Shown: positions 1 to 13,500 of the stretch, one piece after another | Position numbering within the stretch: position 1 is the first letter of the stretch | Layout: every line of letters starts with the position of its first letter | Source of the DNA: Epichloe hybrida | Taxonomy: Eukaryota; Ascomycota; Sordariomycetes; Hypocreales; Clavicipitaceae | NCBI GenBank assembly: GCA_019022495.1 | Contig: JAFEKR010000001.1 | Coordinates: 5,456,001 to 5,520,000 of the forward strand | DNA: 64,000 nucleotides | Direction: 5' to 3' | Program-made: the position numbers and the translations under genes | Notes under the pieces: model-generated | Seen by the model: the letters and a program-made list of their open reading frames with translations, nothing else | Databases searched by the model: none | Told to the model about the DNA's origin: nothing

Positions 1-93
1 ATTCCAGGTGGCAGCTTTAATTAGTATATAAGTCCGTAGGTACTAATTACCTTTTTAATTTTATAAGGGCCTAAGTACTTTACACTTAGCTTC

Positions 94-300
94 TGTTACG
101 TGCTGGCTTTGCACGTTGTTGGGTCGAATCCGTCAGAGGGGCCAACGGATTCGTAGGTTCGTGAGTCATGCTAAGTTTACTTATAAAAGCTACTCTTAGG
201 GGTAGGTTCAGATGTTAGAAGTAAGTTAATTCCTTTACCTATAATGCTAAACTCGTTCTTATTCTTCTTGTTAGTAGCTAAGTAGTTTTGCTACGTAATA
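94..300 (-). repeat. LTR of element B (left copy, 3' LTR)
   Basis: This 207-bp copy matches 17258-17464 over its full length with only transition differences. Its outer edge is intact (TGTTACGTGCTGG). Its inner edge is mutated to CTACGTAATA, whereas the other copy has CCACGTAACA. The target duplication GCTTC lies immediately left, at 89-93. Confidence 0.93.
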
Positions 301-424
301 AGTGCTAGGCGTGCCTTAAAAGACAACTATCCTAGTTATAACTAGCTAAATCCTAGTCTAATTTAGTATCTATAATAAAGTAAAATAATTTCCTCCTAGT
401 AATAGAAGTAAAAACAAAGGAAAG

Positions 425-578
425 TAAATTTATTATATTTATTACCAAATACGTGACTACTATACTCCTTAGATAATGTTAATTAAAATTATTATATTAA
501 ATAAATTTATTATATTTATTACCAAATACGTGACTACTATACTCCTTAGATAATGTTAATTAAAATTATTATATTAAA
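425..578. repeat. Perfect 77-bp tandem duplication
   Basis: The unit at 425-501 is repeated exactly at 502-578. It contains the segment ACCAAATACGTGACTACTAT. It lies in the non-LTR part of element B between the left LTR and the insertion site of element A. The copies are identical although the surroundings are heavily mutated, so the duplication is probably younger than the point mutations, or it is an assembly effect. Confidence 0.9.
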
Positions 579-678
579 TAACGAATTCTTAATTCTGTAA
601 CTACTTATTCCTTTTTGCTCTATGTTCTTATCCCTTTTTTCTAAATTATTCTTTTTCTTTCTTTACTTACTAAATTCC

Positions 679-880
679 TGTGAGGCCCTACTCACAACAC
701 TAGCGCGCCAGCGCACTACTAGGCGGGCGCACTACGCCCTAGGGCTAGGTCCATGTAACACTAGCAAGTCACTACCTATAAGTTAGCGACTCGCACGCAT
801 AATACACTTAGACCTAGCAAGCTTTAGTTAATATATAAGCGCCCCTATACCTCTTACCTAGCTATCCCTTTATTCTTATA
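679..880 (+). repeat. 5' LTR of element A
   Basis: This 202-bp copy begins TGTGAGGCCC and ends TTCTTATA. The matching end of the other copy is TTCTCACA, so two C-to-T changes hit the inner edge of this LTR. All differences I could align between the two copies are transitions. Confidence 0.93.
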
Positions 881-999
881 ATTCTAAAGCTTCCCTTACT
901 AGCTACCTAAAAGTAATATAGGGGGGAGAATAACCTAATCTACTAGAACTATACTATATATTACTTAGGATTAGCTAGATAATAGTAATACTATAGCTA

Positions 1000-3900
1000 G
1001 GGATATACTATATTCTATAACCCTATCTAAAGCCATACCCTTTACTATAGTAGTAAAAGAGATAGTAATTAGGGAGTAAATTACCTAGCTTAAGCGACTT
1101 AAGGAACTATAGGATTAAGAAAAGGAGCTTACTAACTTAATATAATCTTATAAAGAACTAGCAAAAAGGGGCTAAAAAGATAGTTTATTCTTAAGCCTTA
1201 GTAGCTAAGAAGTTAAGGTCTAAAATATTATAGAACTCTAACACCTTATAAACCTATAGAAGCATAAGATATAGCTTAATAACCTTAACTATACCTTTAA
1301 GGGGGCAAAGAAGAAGTATTACTAGGATAACTAAAAGATTCTCTTTACACTTAACTACATACATATAAACTATTAGGCTAGATAGGACTAATACATTAAA
1401 GAATAACTAGCTAATAGTTAGGATTATCCTAAGGATAACTAGGATAAGTTCTAAGACTAGACCCTTACGCTACTTAAAGACTCCATAAGTCATAATATAT
1501 AAATAGCTACGTAGCTAGAAAACATAAAGTAAAAGGAGAGCTAGAGTCTTATTAAGTTTAGTATTTACTTAGATTCGCTAGAGAAATACCTAGAACACGC
1601 TCTAGAAAAGACCTATACTCTTATATTCTTTACAAAATTACTTCCTAACTTATAAGATTACATTAACCTACACACAGATATTACTAGTCTAACATAAGAA
1701 GATATTGTATAACTCACCTAGTAATTCTAGGAGGTAATATTAAAGAATAAGCAAAAGCCAAATAATTTAGAAGAGAAGGGGCTATATAAGGTGGCTTAAC
1801 ACTAAAGACATAACTCCCTATAAGGGCATTAGCCAAATAGGGACTAAAGAGATAAGGATAAGGATAAGGAAAAGACCCTAGCTACCTATCTAAATAATAA
1901 TAGACTATAAGGAAGAAGATAGTGCTTTAATTATAGTAGCACAGAGCATATTATTTATAATTATAATAAGCTAAGGAAAGACTAGCAAGAGGGCTAGGAA
2001 ACTCCTAGAGGTAGAAGTAAAAGCCCTTACCTTTACCTTAGACACTAGGGTACTAGTAGGACGCTAATTTCACACACTAGTTACTATCCACAGGCATAAA
2101 GACATTAAAACAGCAGCAAATCTTAATAGTTACGCTAAGATTAATATTATAAGCGCCTAATTTACACAGACTTATAAGCTTAATTAGGCTAAGGCCATAA
2201 CACCTATCTTAAAGGTAGTAGGGGCTCTAATAGTCCCCTAATACAGTATCTATAAGGTACCTATTTTAATTAAAGATTTACGGGGCAAAAAGAAAGACCT
2301 TAAGTTATTATATATAGCTATTAATAAGGACCTAAGAGCAAAGGGAAGCCCTATATTAATCAGAATACACACGCTTATAGAAGAACATATATATCTCTAC
2401 TTACACTTATAAGAATAGTGGTTTAAAAAGAGAAAGGTAGCCTTTTTGCTACTAACTCCCTATAAGTTCGTAAAGGTAATATATAACAAGATAATCATAT
2501 ATACTATCATAGGCATAATAAAAGATAAGTTTATCTCTCTTAAAGATAAAGAGAAGGCAAAAGCATATAAAACTATTAAAGATATCCTAGAGAAACTACG
2601 CGAATTTAAAGACATGTTTACATTAGATAAGGCAAGGAGCCTCCTATTAAAGAAGTTAACTAACTACGCAATTAATCTTATACTAGGAGCTACACCCCTA
2701 TATAGACTAATCTATCCTCTCTCCTAAAGCAAACTTAGGGAGCTCTAGGAATATATTAATAATAACCTAAAGAAAGGCTAGATAAGACCCTTAAAGAGCC
2801 TAGCAGGCATGCCTATCCTATTCGTACTAAAGAAGGATAGAATGCTATAGCTATACGTTAACTATTAAGGACTTAATAAGGTAACGCAGAAAAATTACTA
2901 CGCTCTCCCCCTAATTTTAGAGATCCTTAATTAATACTAAGGGGCCCATTTCTTTTCCAAGATTAATATTAAGGACACATACTACTAAATTCACATTAAA
3001 GAAGGCAACGAATAGAAGATAGCTTTTTACACACATTATAAGCACTATAAGTACCTTATAATACCTTTTAAGTTAATAAATGCCCTAGCCACTTTCTAAA
3101 GTTATATCTATAAAGCACTACATAAGCTAGTTAACACTATTTATATAATATATCTAAATAATATCTTAATCTTCTCTAAGATAAAGAAGGAGCACACTAA
3201 ACACATTAAGTAAGTCCTTAAACACATAAGGTTAGCAAAGTTATATATAAAACCCTCTAAGTACTCTTTCTATAAGGAATTAGTAAAATTCCTAGGGTTT
3301 ATTCTCTCTATTAATAGGATATTAATAAATACTTACTAGGTTAATATAATTAGAGAATAGAAGAAGCTAATAAGTTTTAAGGATATATAATTATTTCTTA
3401 GGTTCTATAACTTCTACTAATAGTTTATTTATAAATACTCTAGAATTATAGCACCTCTTTACGTGTTAATAAAAAGCAGTTAAAATAGCATCTAGACTAG
3501 GAGGTTTATATTTAGAGAAAAGAAGTAATTAGTATTTAACTAGCTAAAAGATACCTTTTAGCAAGCGCCTCTACTCTAATACTATAACCTAAGTTAGGTA
3601 GTGCGTATTAAGACAAATGCCTTGATTTTCGTAATAGTAGGAATCCTATCTTAGCAAGATAATAAGGGCTATTAGCATCTAGTAGCCTTTTAGTTAAGGA
3701 AGTTTATAGATACTAAACATAACTATAGCATAGCTAATTAAGAGCTACTTACTATAGTAAAGTTATTTAAACACTAGTAATATTATATTAAAGGCATAGA
3801 GACACCTATAGAGGTCCTATTAGACTATCATAACCTACAGACCTTTATAAGGTAGTAGAAGCTAAATAAAAGATAGGCATAATAGTGTATATTCCTCTGC

Positions 3901-5740
3901 CCTTTCTATTTTGTAATTAAGCATAGACTAAGGAAGAGTAACCTTACAAATACACTATTAAGAAGGTTTAATTATAAGGGCAAACCTATGTTAAATAGGG
4001 CGCTCCTACTAGAGCTTTAAAGGAAGATAGTAAATATCTTTATAGTAGAAGAAAAAGTACTAATATATTAAAGAAGTTATAGTATAACACTAGTCTTAGA
4101 ACCTACTAAGGTAAGAGTAGCCTAGGTGGAAGGCTAGTTAGCTACTATAAATCCAGTAATAGGTTAGCTAAATAAGGGTAATTTTAAGGAGAAGGTAATG
4201 TGTATTTAAGACATTAGTATAGTATAAGTAATTTAAGGGGCTATTATATCACTAAATCCCTACTAATCCGCGGCAAATAAACCATTAGCATAACTACTAT
4301 AGAAGGCATAGGACTAAGATCTAGATTTATAAAAGCATAGAGGTAAGGTTAACTCCTAAGTAAAAGGGAGGGGAAAAGCTAGTCTATAGTCGCATAGCAT
4401 AAGGGGCCTCCTAATATATAAAGACTAGGTAGTTATTCTATAGGAGCCTATCTTATAATAGAAGCTTCTATAGCTACACTATAATAATCTATTAGTAGGT
4501 TACTTTAGGACTAAATACACTCTAGAGCTACTAAAACATTACTATTAGTAGCTAGTGATAAGTAAAGCTATTTTAGACTATATATCTAGCTACGGAGTAT
4601 GCTAGCATGTTATAGCAAGATAGCACCGCCCCTATAGAAGCCTTAAATTGCTACTAATACTAAGGCAACTATAGGCAGAGATCTTAATAGACTTTATTAT
4701 AGGTTTACTACTAGTGCGGCTAGGTAAGCAAGAAACTAACGTAATCCTAGTAATTATAGACTAATTCACTAAGTACTCTATCTTCCTTCCTATAAAGACT
4801 ATAATTAACACAGCCAAATTAGTAAAGTTATTCTATAAGGAGATTAAGCTATAATTTAGAGCGCTAGAGGGAATTATATCTAATAGAGGGTTAGTATTTA
4901 TAAGCTAATTCTAGTTAGAGGTATATTACTAGTTATATATAAAGCAAAGGCTTTTAATAGTATTTTACCCCTAAACTAACAGGTAAATAAAGAGGATAAA
5001 TCAGGTACTTAAGCATTACCTACAATATTTTATTAAAGAGAACTAATAACTATAGCTAAAGCTACTCCTAATAGCCTAATTTACATATAACAATACTATT
5101 AATAAGATAATAAGCTACTCCCCTAACTACACTCTTATAGGCTATTTACCTAAGTTCTGCCTTACTCTTAAGGGTAAGAGCATAGAGGGGGAGGTCCTAG
5201 AGGCTTATATATGTGTTAAAAAGCTATATAAGGTTAGGGAGAAACTAGCATATAACTAGGTAAGGGCCACCAAAGCGCAGGCAAAGTACTATAACTAGAG
5301 ATATTAGTTAATAACCTTAAAAAGAGAAGACTTAGTACTACTATTAGTAAAGAACATTAGGCTTAAGGATGTAAAATAGAAGCTAAACCTAAGATTTATT
5401 AGGCTATTTTAAATACTTAACACTATAGGTAAATAAGCGTACTAACTAGCGCTACCTAATAAGTATAGCTAACTATATAATATATTCTATGTTAGCCTAT
5501 TAGAGCTATAGAATCACTAGGAAGACGCCCTAGATAAGAACATGCTAATGCTAGACCTTAAAGATAATAATAATAAGTTTAAAGTTAAAGAAGTTAGGGA
5601 TTATAGGAAGACACGTAAAGGTAATAAATACCTAGTGAAATAGAAGGGCTAGCTAAGCGAATATAATTAATAGGTAGCGTTAGAAGACATAGAAGGCGCT
5701 TAACGCGTAATTTAAGCTTTCTATTAAAGCAAAATAAGCA
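1000..5740 (+). pseudogene. gag-pol relic of element A
   Basis: Domains read in order, each broken by stops. Gag carries a degenerate zinc knuckle at about 1923-1964 (CFNYSSTEHIIYNY) in which expected Cys codons have become Tyr codons, as expected for TGT to TAT change. Next come a protease-like stretch (about 2040-2400) and a 93-residue open piece (2446-2727) leading into reverse transcriptase (GMPILFVLKKDRM, then LYVNY.GLNKVT, about 2730-3480). RNase H lies about 3530-4000, the integrase zinc-binding region about 4480-4620 and the integrase core about 4670-5080. A chromodomain-like end follows at about 5600-5720 (YLVKWKGWLSEYN). Stops fall mostly at positions expected to be Gln, Arg or Trp. 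The relic cannot encode functional protein. Confidence 0.88.
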
Positions 5741-7076
5741 AAAAGCGTGGTAAAACGTAATTAAGTTATAAGTAATAAGGGATAAGGTAATTATAAAAAA
5801 GGCCTAGCCTTATTAGCTACTATCACACTCTAATTAAAACCCTCGTCAAACTATCTGCTAAATAACAAAAGAAAAGATACCTATAAGAAAGGGAGTCTTA
5901 TAGGAAACCCTTCTATAGTTACCCCCTTATGCATTAAAATAATACTATTATAAAGGAGGTACTTAGTGCCCTTGCTCTTATCCTCCTAAACCACTACCTC
6001 TATTACCTAGAAAAACTAGTGCTTTACTACCCCCTAGGGCACAAATCCTAGATTATAATATTATAGCTATAAAGTCATTTTTCTCTTCTAGGAATTATAA
6101 TATATAGCGTAGTTTAGCTACAAAAGTTAGTAAATAAGTAGTAAAGGAGGAGTAATAACTTATAATCCCTAGGGTAAGGGTAGGATATATAGTAACTAAA
6201 AGTTACTAGCGTAAAATAATATACTAATTATACGTAGCTAAAGCGGCCTACCTAGGGAGTAAGCAAAGGTCTAGAGAATACGTAACAAAATATACCTAAT
6301 AGACCTTAGCAGCCCTAGTTAAACTAAAGGAAACATAATAAGCTATGTTAGCGTAATTAAACCCTAAAATAAGGTTTAGATAATAGGTGCCAAAATGGTA
6401 GCGAGTTACCTTAGAAAACATATAATTATTAGGGTTATTAGGGTCCTAATCGCTTAGGGCGTCTATTAAAGTTTTTACCTAATTAAGGGTAGTAAGAAGA
6501 TTTAGAAAATCCCCTTACATAGTTAGCATTACCTAGAGAGATATAGGTAATTAGGGACTAAAAGAGTAGAGAATATAATATACTTACTATCTTGTAAGTA
6601 TTGCTGTATTTAACATACTAGATATAACGCTTTGAATATTTCCCTTTAATAATAGCAGTTAGCGCGCTAGGGAATTAATAGTTAATCTAAGGGATGTTAG
6701 GCTTAGCTAGAGGATTCTTCTTAAAGTCCGCGTAACCTATACATAAACAATACATATAGGAACATCCTCTTAAATAGATATCTAGGACAGCTATAATAAT
6801 AACGCTCTTAACACTTTCCCTGTCTAATTCTATTTTAATAATAAGGTAAGTAGTAAAGGTAAAGTTATAGTAACTAATGATATAATAGTATCTAGGGAAA
6901 AGTTTACTATAGATAAGAAAGGGAAAAGTTAGTGATATAATAGGAAGTTGTAGGTGAATTTGTACTTAAACACTAATGTTGTTTGTTATTGTTTTAGTAT
7001 GGCTACTACTTAGTAAATAGCTGTATAGTACCTACTAAAAGCCGTTTAGGAGCCTGGCTAAAAGTAGGGAGGTAAT

Positions 7077-7278
7077 TATAAGGCCCTACTTATAACACTA
7101 GCGCGCTAGCATACTACTAGGTAGGCGTACCATGCCCTAGGGCTAGGTCTACGTAACACTAGCGAGTCACTACCTATAAGTTAGTAACTCGCACACATAA
7201 CACACTTAGACCTAGCAAGCTTCAGTTAATATACAAGCGCCCCCATACCTCTTGCCTAGCTATCCCTTTGTTCTCACA
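7077..7278 (+). repeat. 3' LTR of element A
   Basis: This 202-bp copy has a mutated inner start (TATAAGG against TGTGAGG in the 5' LTR) and an intact outer end (TTCTCACA). The right-hand ATTCC target duplication at 7279-7283 follows directly. Confidence 0.93.
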
Positions 7279-7283
7279 ATTCC

Positions 7284-10200
7284 TTTGCTTTAATATCCTT
7301 TTTACCTTCTATAATCGCACTTAAGTTTTCCTTATTATTAAATAAAAACACCCCTTTTTTTGTATTTATTAAGTTAGTCTAGTAACCCTATAAATTTATC
7401 TTCCTTAGTTACGTTTTTGTTTACTAGCTTATTTACCTATATATATAGTGTTACTAGACGCGAAACTACTTAAGCTACTTTTAGCTTTAGTTTTAATTTT
7501 TTAGTTAGTCTTTATCTCTTTATTAGCATTTCTAGCACTAGAGTATCTATATACGCTTGCTTATTTATTAATTTAACTTTATTAGCTAATCCTAGTGTTC
7601 GTGACTTTCTATATAGTGTTTCTAGCGCTAGAGTATCTTTTTATACTTATACCCTAGCTAATTTAGTGCGCTTATCTGCCGTTTCTAGCACGGCTATTAT
7701 AAACCATGGCTCTATAACACTTTTCTTTAGTGTTTATAGTCTAGATTCCGCCAGACTTAAGACTATTAAAATTAGTTTTATAGTAACTAATTTTGCTGTT
7801 TTTATATTTTCTTTAAGCTTCTTTTGCTTTAGTAAGAGCTTGTTAATAGATATTACTTAAAGATTAATCCTATCCTATAGTTCTATTACTATAGCTGCTA
7901 ACTTTACTATCTTTTTCTTATACTCTTTTTTATTAATTATATCATGCTTTAGATTAATAACCTAATTATGAAATTCCTTTAATATTCTACCTAATTCCAA
8001 GCTTAGGATTCTTCCTTTTTAGTCCTTTAGTATCTCTAATACCTAGACAAACTTTTTAGTTATTAATATTATATTCTCCTTTACTACTTCCTCTAGTTCT
8101 ACTACTTTAGTCTTATATTTATTAATATCTTTATTTACGTCTTTTATAAGGTTTTTTACCGCTTTAAATTTAGTGTCTATCTTATCAATCTTATTAATTA
8201 AATCGTTAATTTTGCTTATCTTATGCTCCTTATTTCTTTCTTTATTCTATTAGAATTCAGCTAATTTAATTATTACTAATATCCTCCTTATCTTAATATA
8301 AAGTAAATCTATCCTTCTAATACTAGCAAGTCCTCCTACAATTATACTATTCACCTCTCTATATTTATTTATAAATCTTAAAGCTAGTAAGTTTGCTTAT
8401 AGTAGAAGCAATGCTATACTATTATAGGTAGTATATTAGTAGCTATATTTAACTATAACACTATTATAATAAGCTGCTGCCGCTGTTTTTACCTAATTCT
8501 TTACTTATCTAGTTACTTCGTACTCCGTTAGATTTACTATTAATTAATACGCTAGTTTCCCTGCTTATTATACTACTTACTATTATACGCTTAAAGCGGC
8601 CTATTATTTATTAAAAATAGCAAAGATTTAGATTATTATATTCTACTATAACATAAAGTAAGCATCCCTTAAATTCACCTCTAATCTATTAGCTACTATA
8701 GTAGCATTATTTAAGGCGAATTTATAAGCATAAGCCTATATTACATAGCGGACATCCTATACACTTACCTTCTAGCCTACTATAGTATGCCTAAAGCTAC
8801 TAAAGTTAATTAATTTAATATCTCTTCCTTTATATTTAGCGTTAAATTCCTCTATAACTCTTTTGCATGCTACTAATCTAATCTTTAGTATTAGTAAGTA
8901 ATTCTCTAATCTAGATCCTAGTTTTCTAAATCTAGCGAATAGCAATTAAAAATTAAGTTTTCTAATTTACTTATACACCTATAATAGTATAATAAGGTAT
9001 TTAGTAGGTATATTATTAAGTTTATCTTTAAATTTAGTCTTAAGTTCTTTTTCCTTACCCTTAGACCCCATAAAGTCAGATTCTCTATTGCTACTAGCTC
9101 TAGTTTTAGGTTTAGATTCTTTATTATTATTACTATTAACTTCATATTTAGTATTCTTATTGCTTAATTAAGTAAGGTTAATTTTCTCCGCGTTATTACT
9201 ACTTTTATTACTATCCTAGTGGTTAACTTCCTCTTTACTACTATTATTTTCCTTAGTTACATAGATAAGTTTATTACTCTTTTAAGCTACTTTGCTTAGA
9301 GCCTACTATACTTATTTCTAAATTTATTCCTAATTATCTTCTAGTAGTTACTACAACGCCTAATTACTTTCTTATCTTTCTACCTCTAAATCTAGCGCTA
9401 TAGCTAGGTAATCTTTGCTACTATTATTTTTTCTGTCTATATCTTATAATAAGGGCTTTATTCTAGCTACCTTTTTAATAGTAGTAGCAATAGCTTTAAC
9501 ATCTTCTACGCTACCTATAGCTACCTATAATAGCTTATTTAATTTATCTTATACTATTATTAAGCCTACTAGATACTATTATTAGCGTAAAATCGTGATT
9601 TACTTTAGCAAATTTATAAACTCTTAAAATTAGTGAAATTCTAGTACTAACTTTAACACATAGCATAACCGCTTTAGTCCTTTAAAAACAACTACTATGC
9701 CTAATTCGCGTAGAAGGTTATCTGCCTATTATTTATATACTACCTTTTCTTCGTAGGAAATAACTAAGTATTATACTAAATCTACGTGTACTAATTCTCT
9801 AACTATTTAATTTTAGCGTATTAAAGCTAGGCACTGAATATATAGGTGTACCACATGTATTTACTTGTAAATTATTTAGTTACATATATCTAACTTATTA
9901 TTAAATAGAATAAAGTCTAGTCTTCTACCTAGGTAATAGTATAGGTTATAATTAATTATATAAGCTTTATATTTAAGCTTAGAGGGAGTATTTCTATATA
10001 TTATACAAAACCTCTTATAACTATTATACTTCTTTATCTCCTCTAAATAACACTCTTCTACTTCTAATAGCTTATAAAACTCTATTTTTCTTATATTACT
10101 AAATTCGCGTACCTTAGCTATATAGTAAAAGAAAGCTTTATAAGATTATATATACTTATACTAAATCCTACTATGCTAAGTTTACGTAGGTATTAGGGTT

Positions 10201-10550
10201 ATTATAAAATATAGAAAATATAATAATTTAAAGAATATAACTACGTAAGTACTAAATCTAACTACGCTAAGTTTACGTAGGTATTAGGGGTTATTATAAG
10301 GTGTAAAGAATATAAGAGTTAAGAAAATACGACTACGTGGTTATTAAATAGCTTTATAAGGTAATAGGAAATATTAATATTAAATAAAATTACGTGCGCG
10401 CGCACTGGATTTAGCTACGCTAGGAATATGAAGGTATTATGAGATGTTATAGGATATAGGTTAAGTAGGTTACCCTTGGCTAACGTAATAAATAATATAT
10501 ATAGGAGGATGTGATAATTCTATGCTAATGCCTTGAATTCGCCCCTTATT
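7284..10550 (-). pseudogene. Third reading-frame relic of element B, coiled-coil-rich, downstream of integrase
   Basis: On the minus strand this region translates into long hydrophilic, Lys/Glu/Asp/Asn-rich runs rather than noise. Examples are a segment near 9145-9000 (ESKPKTRASSNRESDFMGSK) and a segment near 8240-8060 with heptad-like hydrophobic spacing (INDLINKIDKIDTKFKAVKN). Stops interrupt it as in the rest of B. It lies after the integrase and chromodomain end and before the 3' LTR, in the same orientation. I recognise no family. It could be an additional element ORF, a captured gene, or the gag-like part of another degraded element whose LTRs I cannot see. Confidence 0.5.
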
Positions 10551-10599
10551 ATTATACCTTTTCTCTAATATTATTATTCCGTAGGAGGTTTAAGGCCTT

Positions 10600-13500
10600 T
10601 CTTTACATACTCCCTTGCCTAATTAATCGGGTTCTTTTTAAGATAATCCTTTACTATCTCTGCTATATTGATCCTTATTTTATCTTCTATAATCTATTAG
10701 TTATTCTTAGTAGCGTAGCCCTTCTATCTGATAAGGAATTTAATTCTTAATATTTTGGTTCGCTTAAAAATCTTAATCTAATGGCCATAAATTCTCTTGA
10801 TTTCCTAATGGTCCGCTTCCTGCGAATTATTGAATGTAATTAGTGAAGGAGCTGCCTCTTCTCTCTTAAATAGGTCTTTTCCTTAGGCTAGCTTCTAAAT
10901 CTACGTAGCTAATACTACTAGATGTATATGCGAATTTAGAGGGAAATCTAATTAATATGCTAAGGGATTTACTTTTTCTAATACCTTATATAGCCCTGCC
11001 CTTTGTAGGGACTATTTCTTCTTTGGTTTACTAGGTAATTCATATCCCTTATGTAGTTATAGATATACTATGTCTCCTTCGTTAATATTAACTAGTTTAT
11101 GGTAATTATTATATTGAATTTTGGCAAGCGCGGCTACTATTATAATCGCTAATTAGGCCTTATGCTAGTATAATTTTCGTAGTACTGTAATATTATTTAC
11201 GTTAGATCTAGTGTTAGTTATATTATTTAGAGAGAGTAAATTAATAATACTTAGTGAATAGAAACTATATAGTAGCTTATTAGGAGCCTACCCTATACCT
11301 ATAGCTATAGTGTTGTTTAGCTAATGCTATAGTGCTAGTAGTAATGATATCTATGTTATATCTAGGTCTATTACTATATAATATTATATTATAATTATTA
11401 CTATCTGATTTTTCCTTTCTGTAGTTTTATTTATCTAAGGGTAATATGCTATGCCTATAAGGAGTTTAACTTCTACACGCCTAAATATCTCTCTCTATAT
11501 ATTAGATATAAACTTTAGGTCTCTATTACTAATAATTTATCTTAGTAATCCCTAGTCTATAATATATAAGGTATGGAGAAGTAGTTCTACCTAAATTTCC
11601 GCTAGATATATAATGTGCCCTAGTATTAGAAGAGTTCTCTTACTAAATAAATAATTCACTAGGCATAGTGAATTATATATGGCATACCCCTCTATTTACT
11701 ATATAGTGTTTATGGCTAATACTTCTAGCATATCTATTATAAAATTAAGTGAAATTATATAAAAAGGTGTTAGCTTTAACTATAATGGTTATAACTCCCT
11801 AGGTAGTTTTGACTAATTAATAGCGTTTTCCTAACACACTGTATAATAGGTAATGTACTTATGAATTTGCTAGCTTATGCGTGGAAAATAGACTAATTAT
11901 AACTCTACTACTATTCTAGTGATTCCAAAATAGTGTTAGTTATTATATACTAGATGTAAGATAGATTTAACCTTAGTTGTTAGAATATAAAGCTAGAAAA
12001 ATCTATCCTTGCTATAGTAGTATAGCAGACTATCTTTATGTAAATCCTATCTATATAAAGGAATTCTTGGTTTAACTCTAGTATCCCTTACTGCTTGCCT
12101 TTCCTAATAGGCTTTTATAGCTAAGATAATTTAGCTGAATTTTTAGTCTAGCTAGTATCCTAATATGATTCTAGCCTTAAGTTTGTTATCTATAATTACT
12201 ATCGCGATGTATTCCTTACTTGCGAAATACGCACTTACCTCTAATTTATTATATTAACTTTTCTACGCTATCTCTCTATAGGTTACCTTTACTAGTAGCC
12301 TAGAAAGCGTATCTAGGATAATATTTAATGTTCCTAGCACGTGTGTTACCCTAAGATTAAATTATGATAAATAATTTGCAACTTTTACTAGTTTTAGATT
12401 AGCCTTATCTAGATCTATTATTAATAGTAAGGTATGTTTAATAATGCCCTTAGCTAGAGAATAGTTAGTTAATATATTAACTACTATACTATTAGATTAA
12501 ACTATTTTTTAGAGTTTCCTAACGCTCTATACAATTACAGCTATCTTTGCTTCTGTCAAACCATACCGTTTCTTAGCATGTGATGTTGCCCTAGAGAGAA
12601 ATAAGATTAGCTAAATCCTGTTATTCTTAATGTCTTTCCTAGGGATGCTTTGACTATCCTATTTATCTTATAATTAGAAGGCATATAGGCTAAATCCTTC
12701 CTTATATACGTTAATTTTAAGGAAAAGCGGTTTCTTTAGGTTATAGTGCCATAATGTTTGTTTCTTGCTTAGGAACGCTTTAATATCTTTAAAAGCCTTT
12801 TTCTTATTTACTATTAGTAAAAACATCTTCTGTTATGTCTTTTATTTCTATACTAGTTTTGAAATACTAGTGATTTTCTTATCCTTTTCACAGAACTCTC
12901 TTAATAGCATAGTCTTTCACTCCTATAATAGTTAAATTTATATATTAAACTATGGGATCCTATTATAAAGGAATCTAGCTATCCTAATGAAGGTTTTGAG
13001 GCTTAATAGATCGCTTAGGAAAATCATTTTTTAAAATACTTTAAGTCTATTATTAGTATTAGTAATTCTATTACTATTAATAACGAAACCTAGCAACTAG
13101 ATGGCGGGGTAGCTAATGAATGATTTCTTTGCTATAATTATTATCCTGTTTTCTTTAAGGATCTTAAGTATAATACTAAGATAATTTAAATGATCCTTAA
13201 TATTATCCGAAAAAACGATAATATTATTAATATAAACTTAAATAAAATGCTTATACTTTTGGAAAAGTTAGTCTATAAACCTTTAGGTAAAAGCAAGGGA
13301 ATTTTTAAATCCTATTAGTGCCACATTTGACGCCTTGAGGCCTCGATTTGATATGACTACTATGCGGGCTTAATAGTCCCTCCTAATTAGTAACTAATAG
13401 AAAAATCCCATTCCGTTAAAAAGTAAGAAAACCTTCTTACCACGTGTGTCATTTATGATATTGCTTTAGTCTAGTAAAGGGTATATATCTAGTATCACTA

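Larger units (their letters stand above)
679..7278 (+). mobile_element. Element A: complete but RIP-inactivated Ty3/gypsy chromovirus, 6.6 kb
   Basis: The two 202-bp LTRs (679-880 and 7077-7278) start TGTGAG and end CTCACA in their intact outer ends. They are flanked by the 5-bp duplication ATTCC at 674-678 and 7279-7283. A purine-rich stretch just before the 3' LTR (AAGTAGGGAGG, about 7063-7073) is a plausible polypurine tract. The plus strand carries gag, protease, reverse transcriptase, RNase H, integrase and a chromodomain-like tail, all with in-frame stops. The target was the interior of element B, so A is younger than B. Element and strand assignment are secure; subfamily is inferred from the chromodomain-like end. 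Confidence 0.93.

Noticed and set aside
120..150. tRNA-like segment GGGTCGAATCC in the left LTR of element B
   Set aside because: Resembles a T-loop box B, but no acceptor or anticodon stem can be drawn around it and the same sequence is part of both LTR copies.
7666..7860. 64-codon plus-strand open frame
   Set aside because: The opposite strand carries the charged coiled-coil relic of element B, so this is its antisense shadow.
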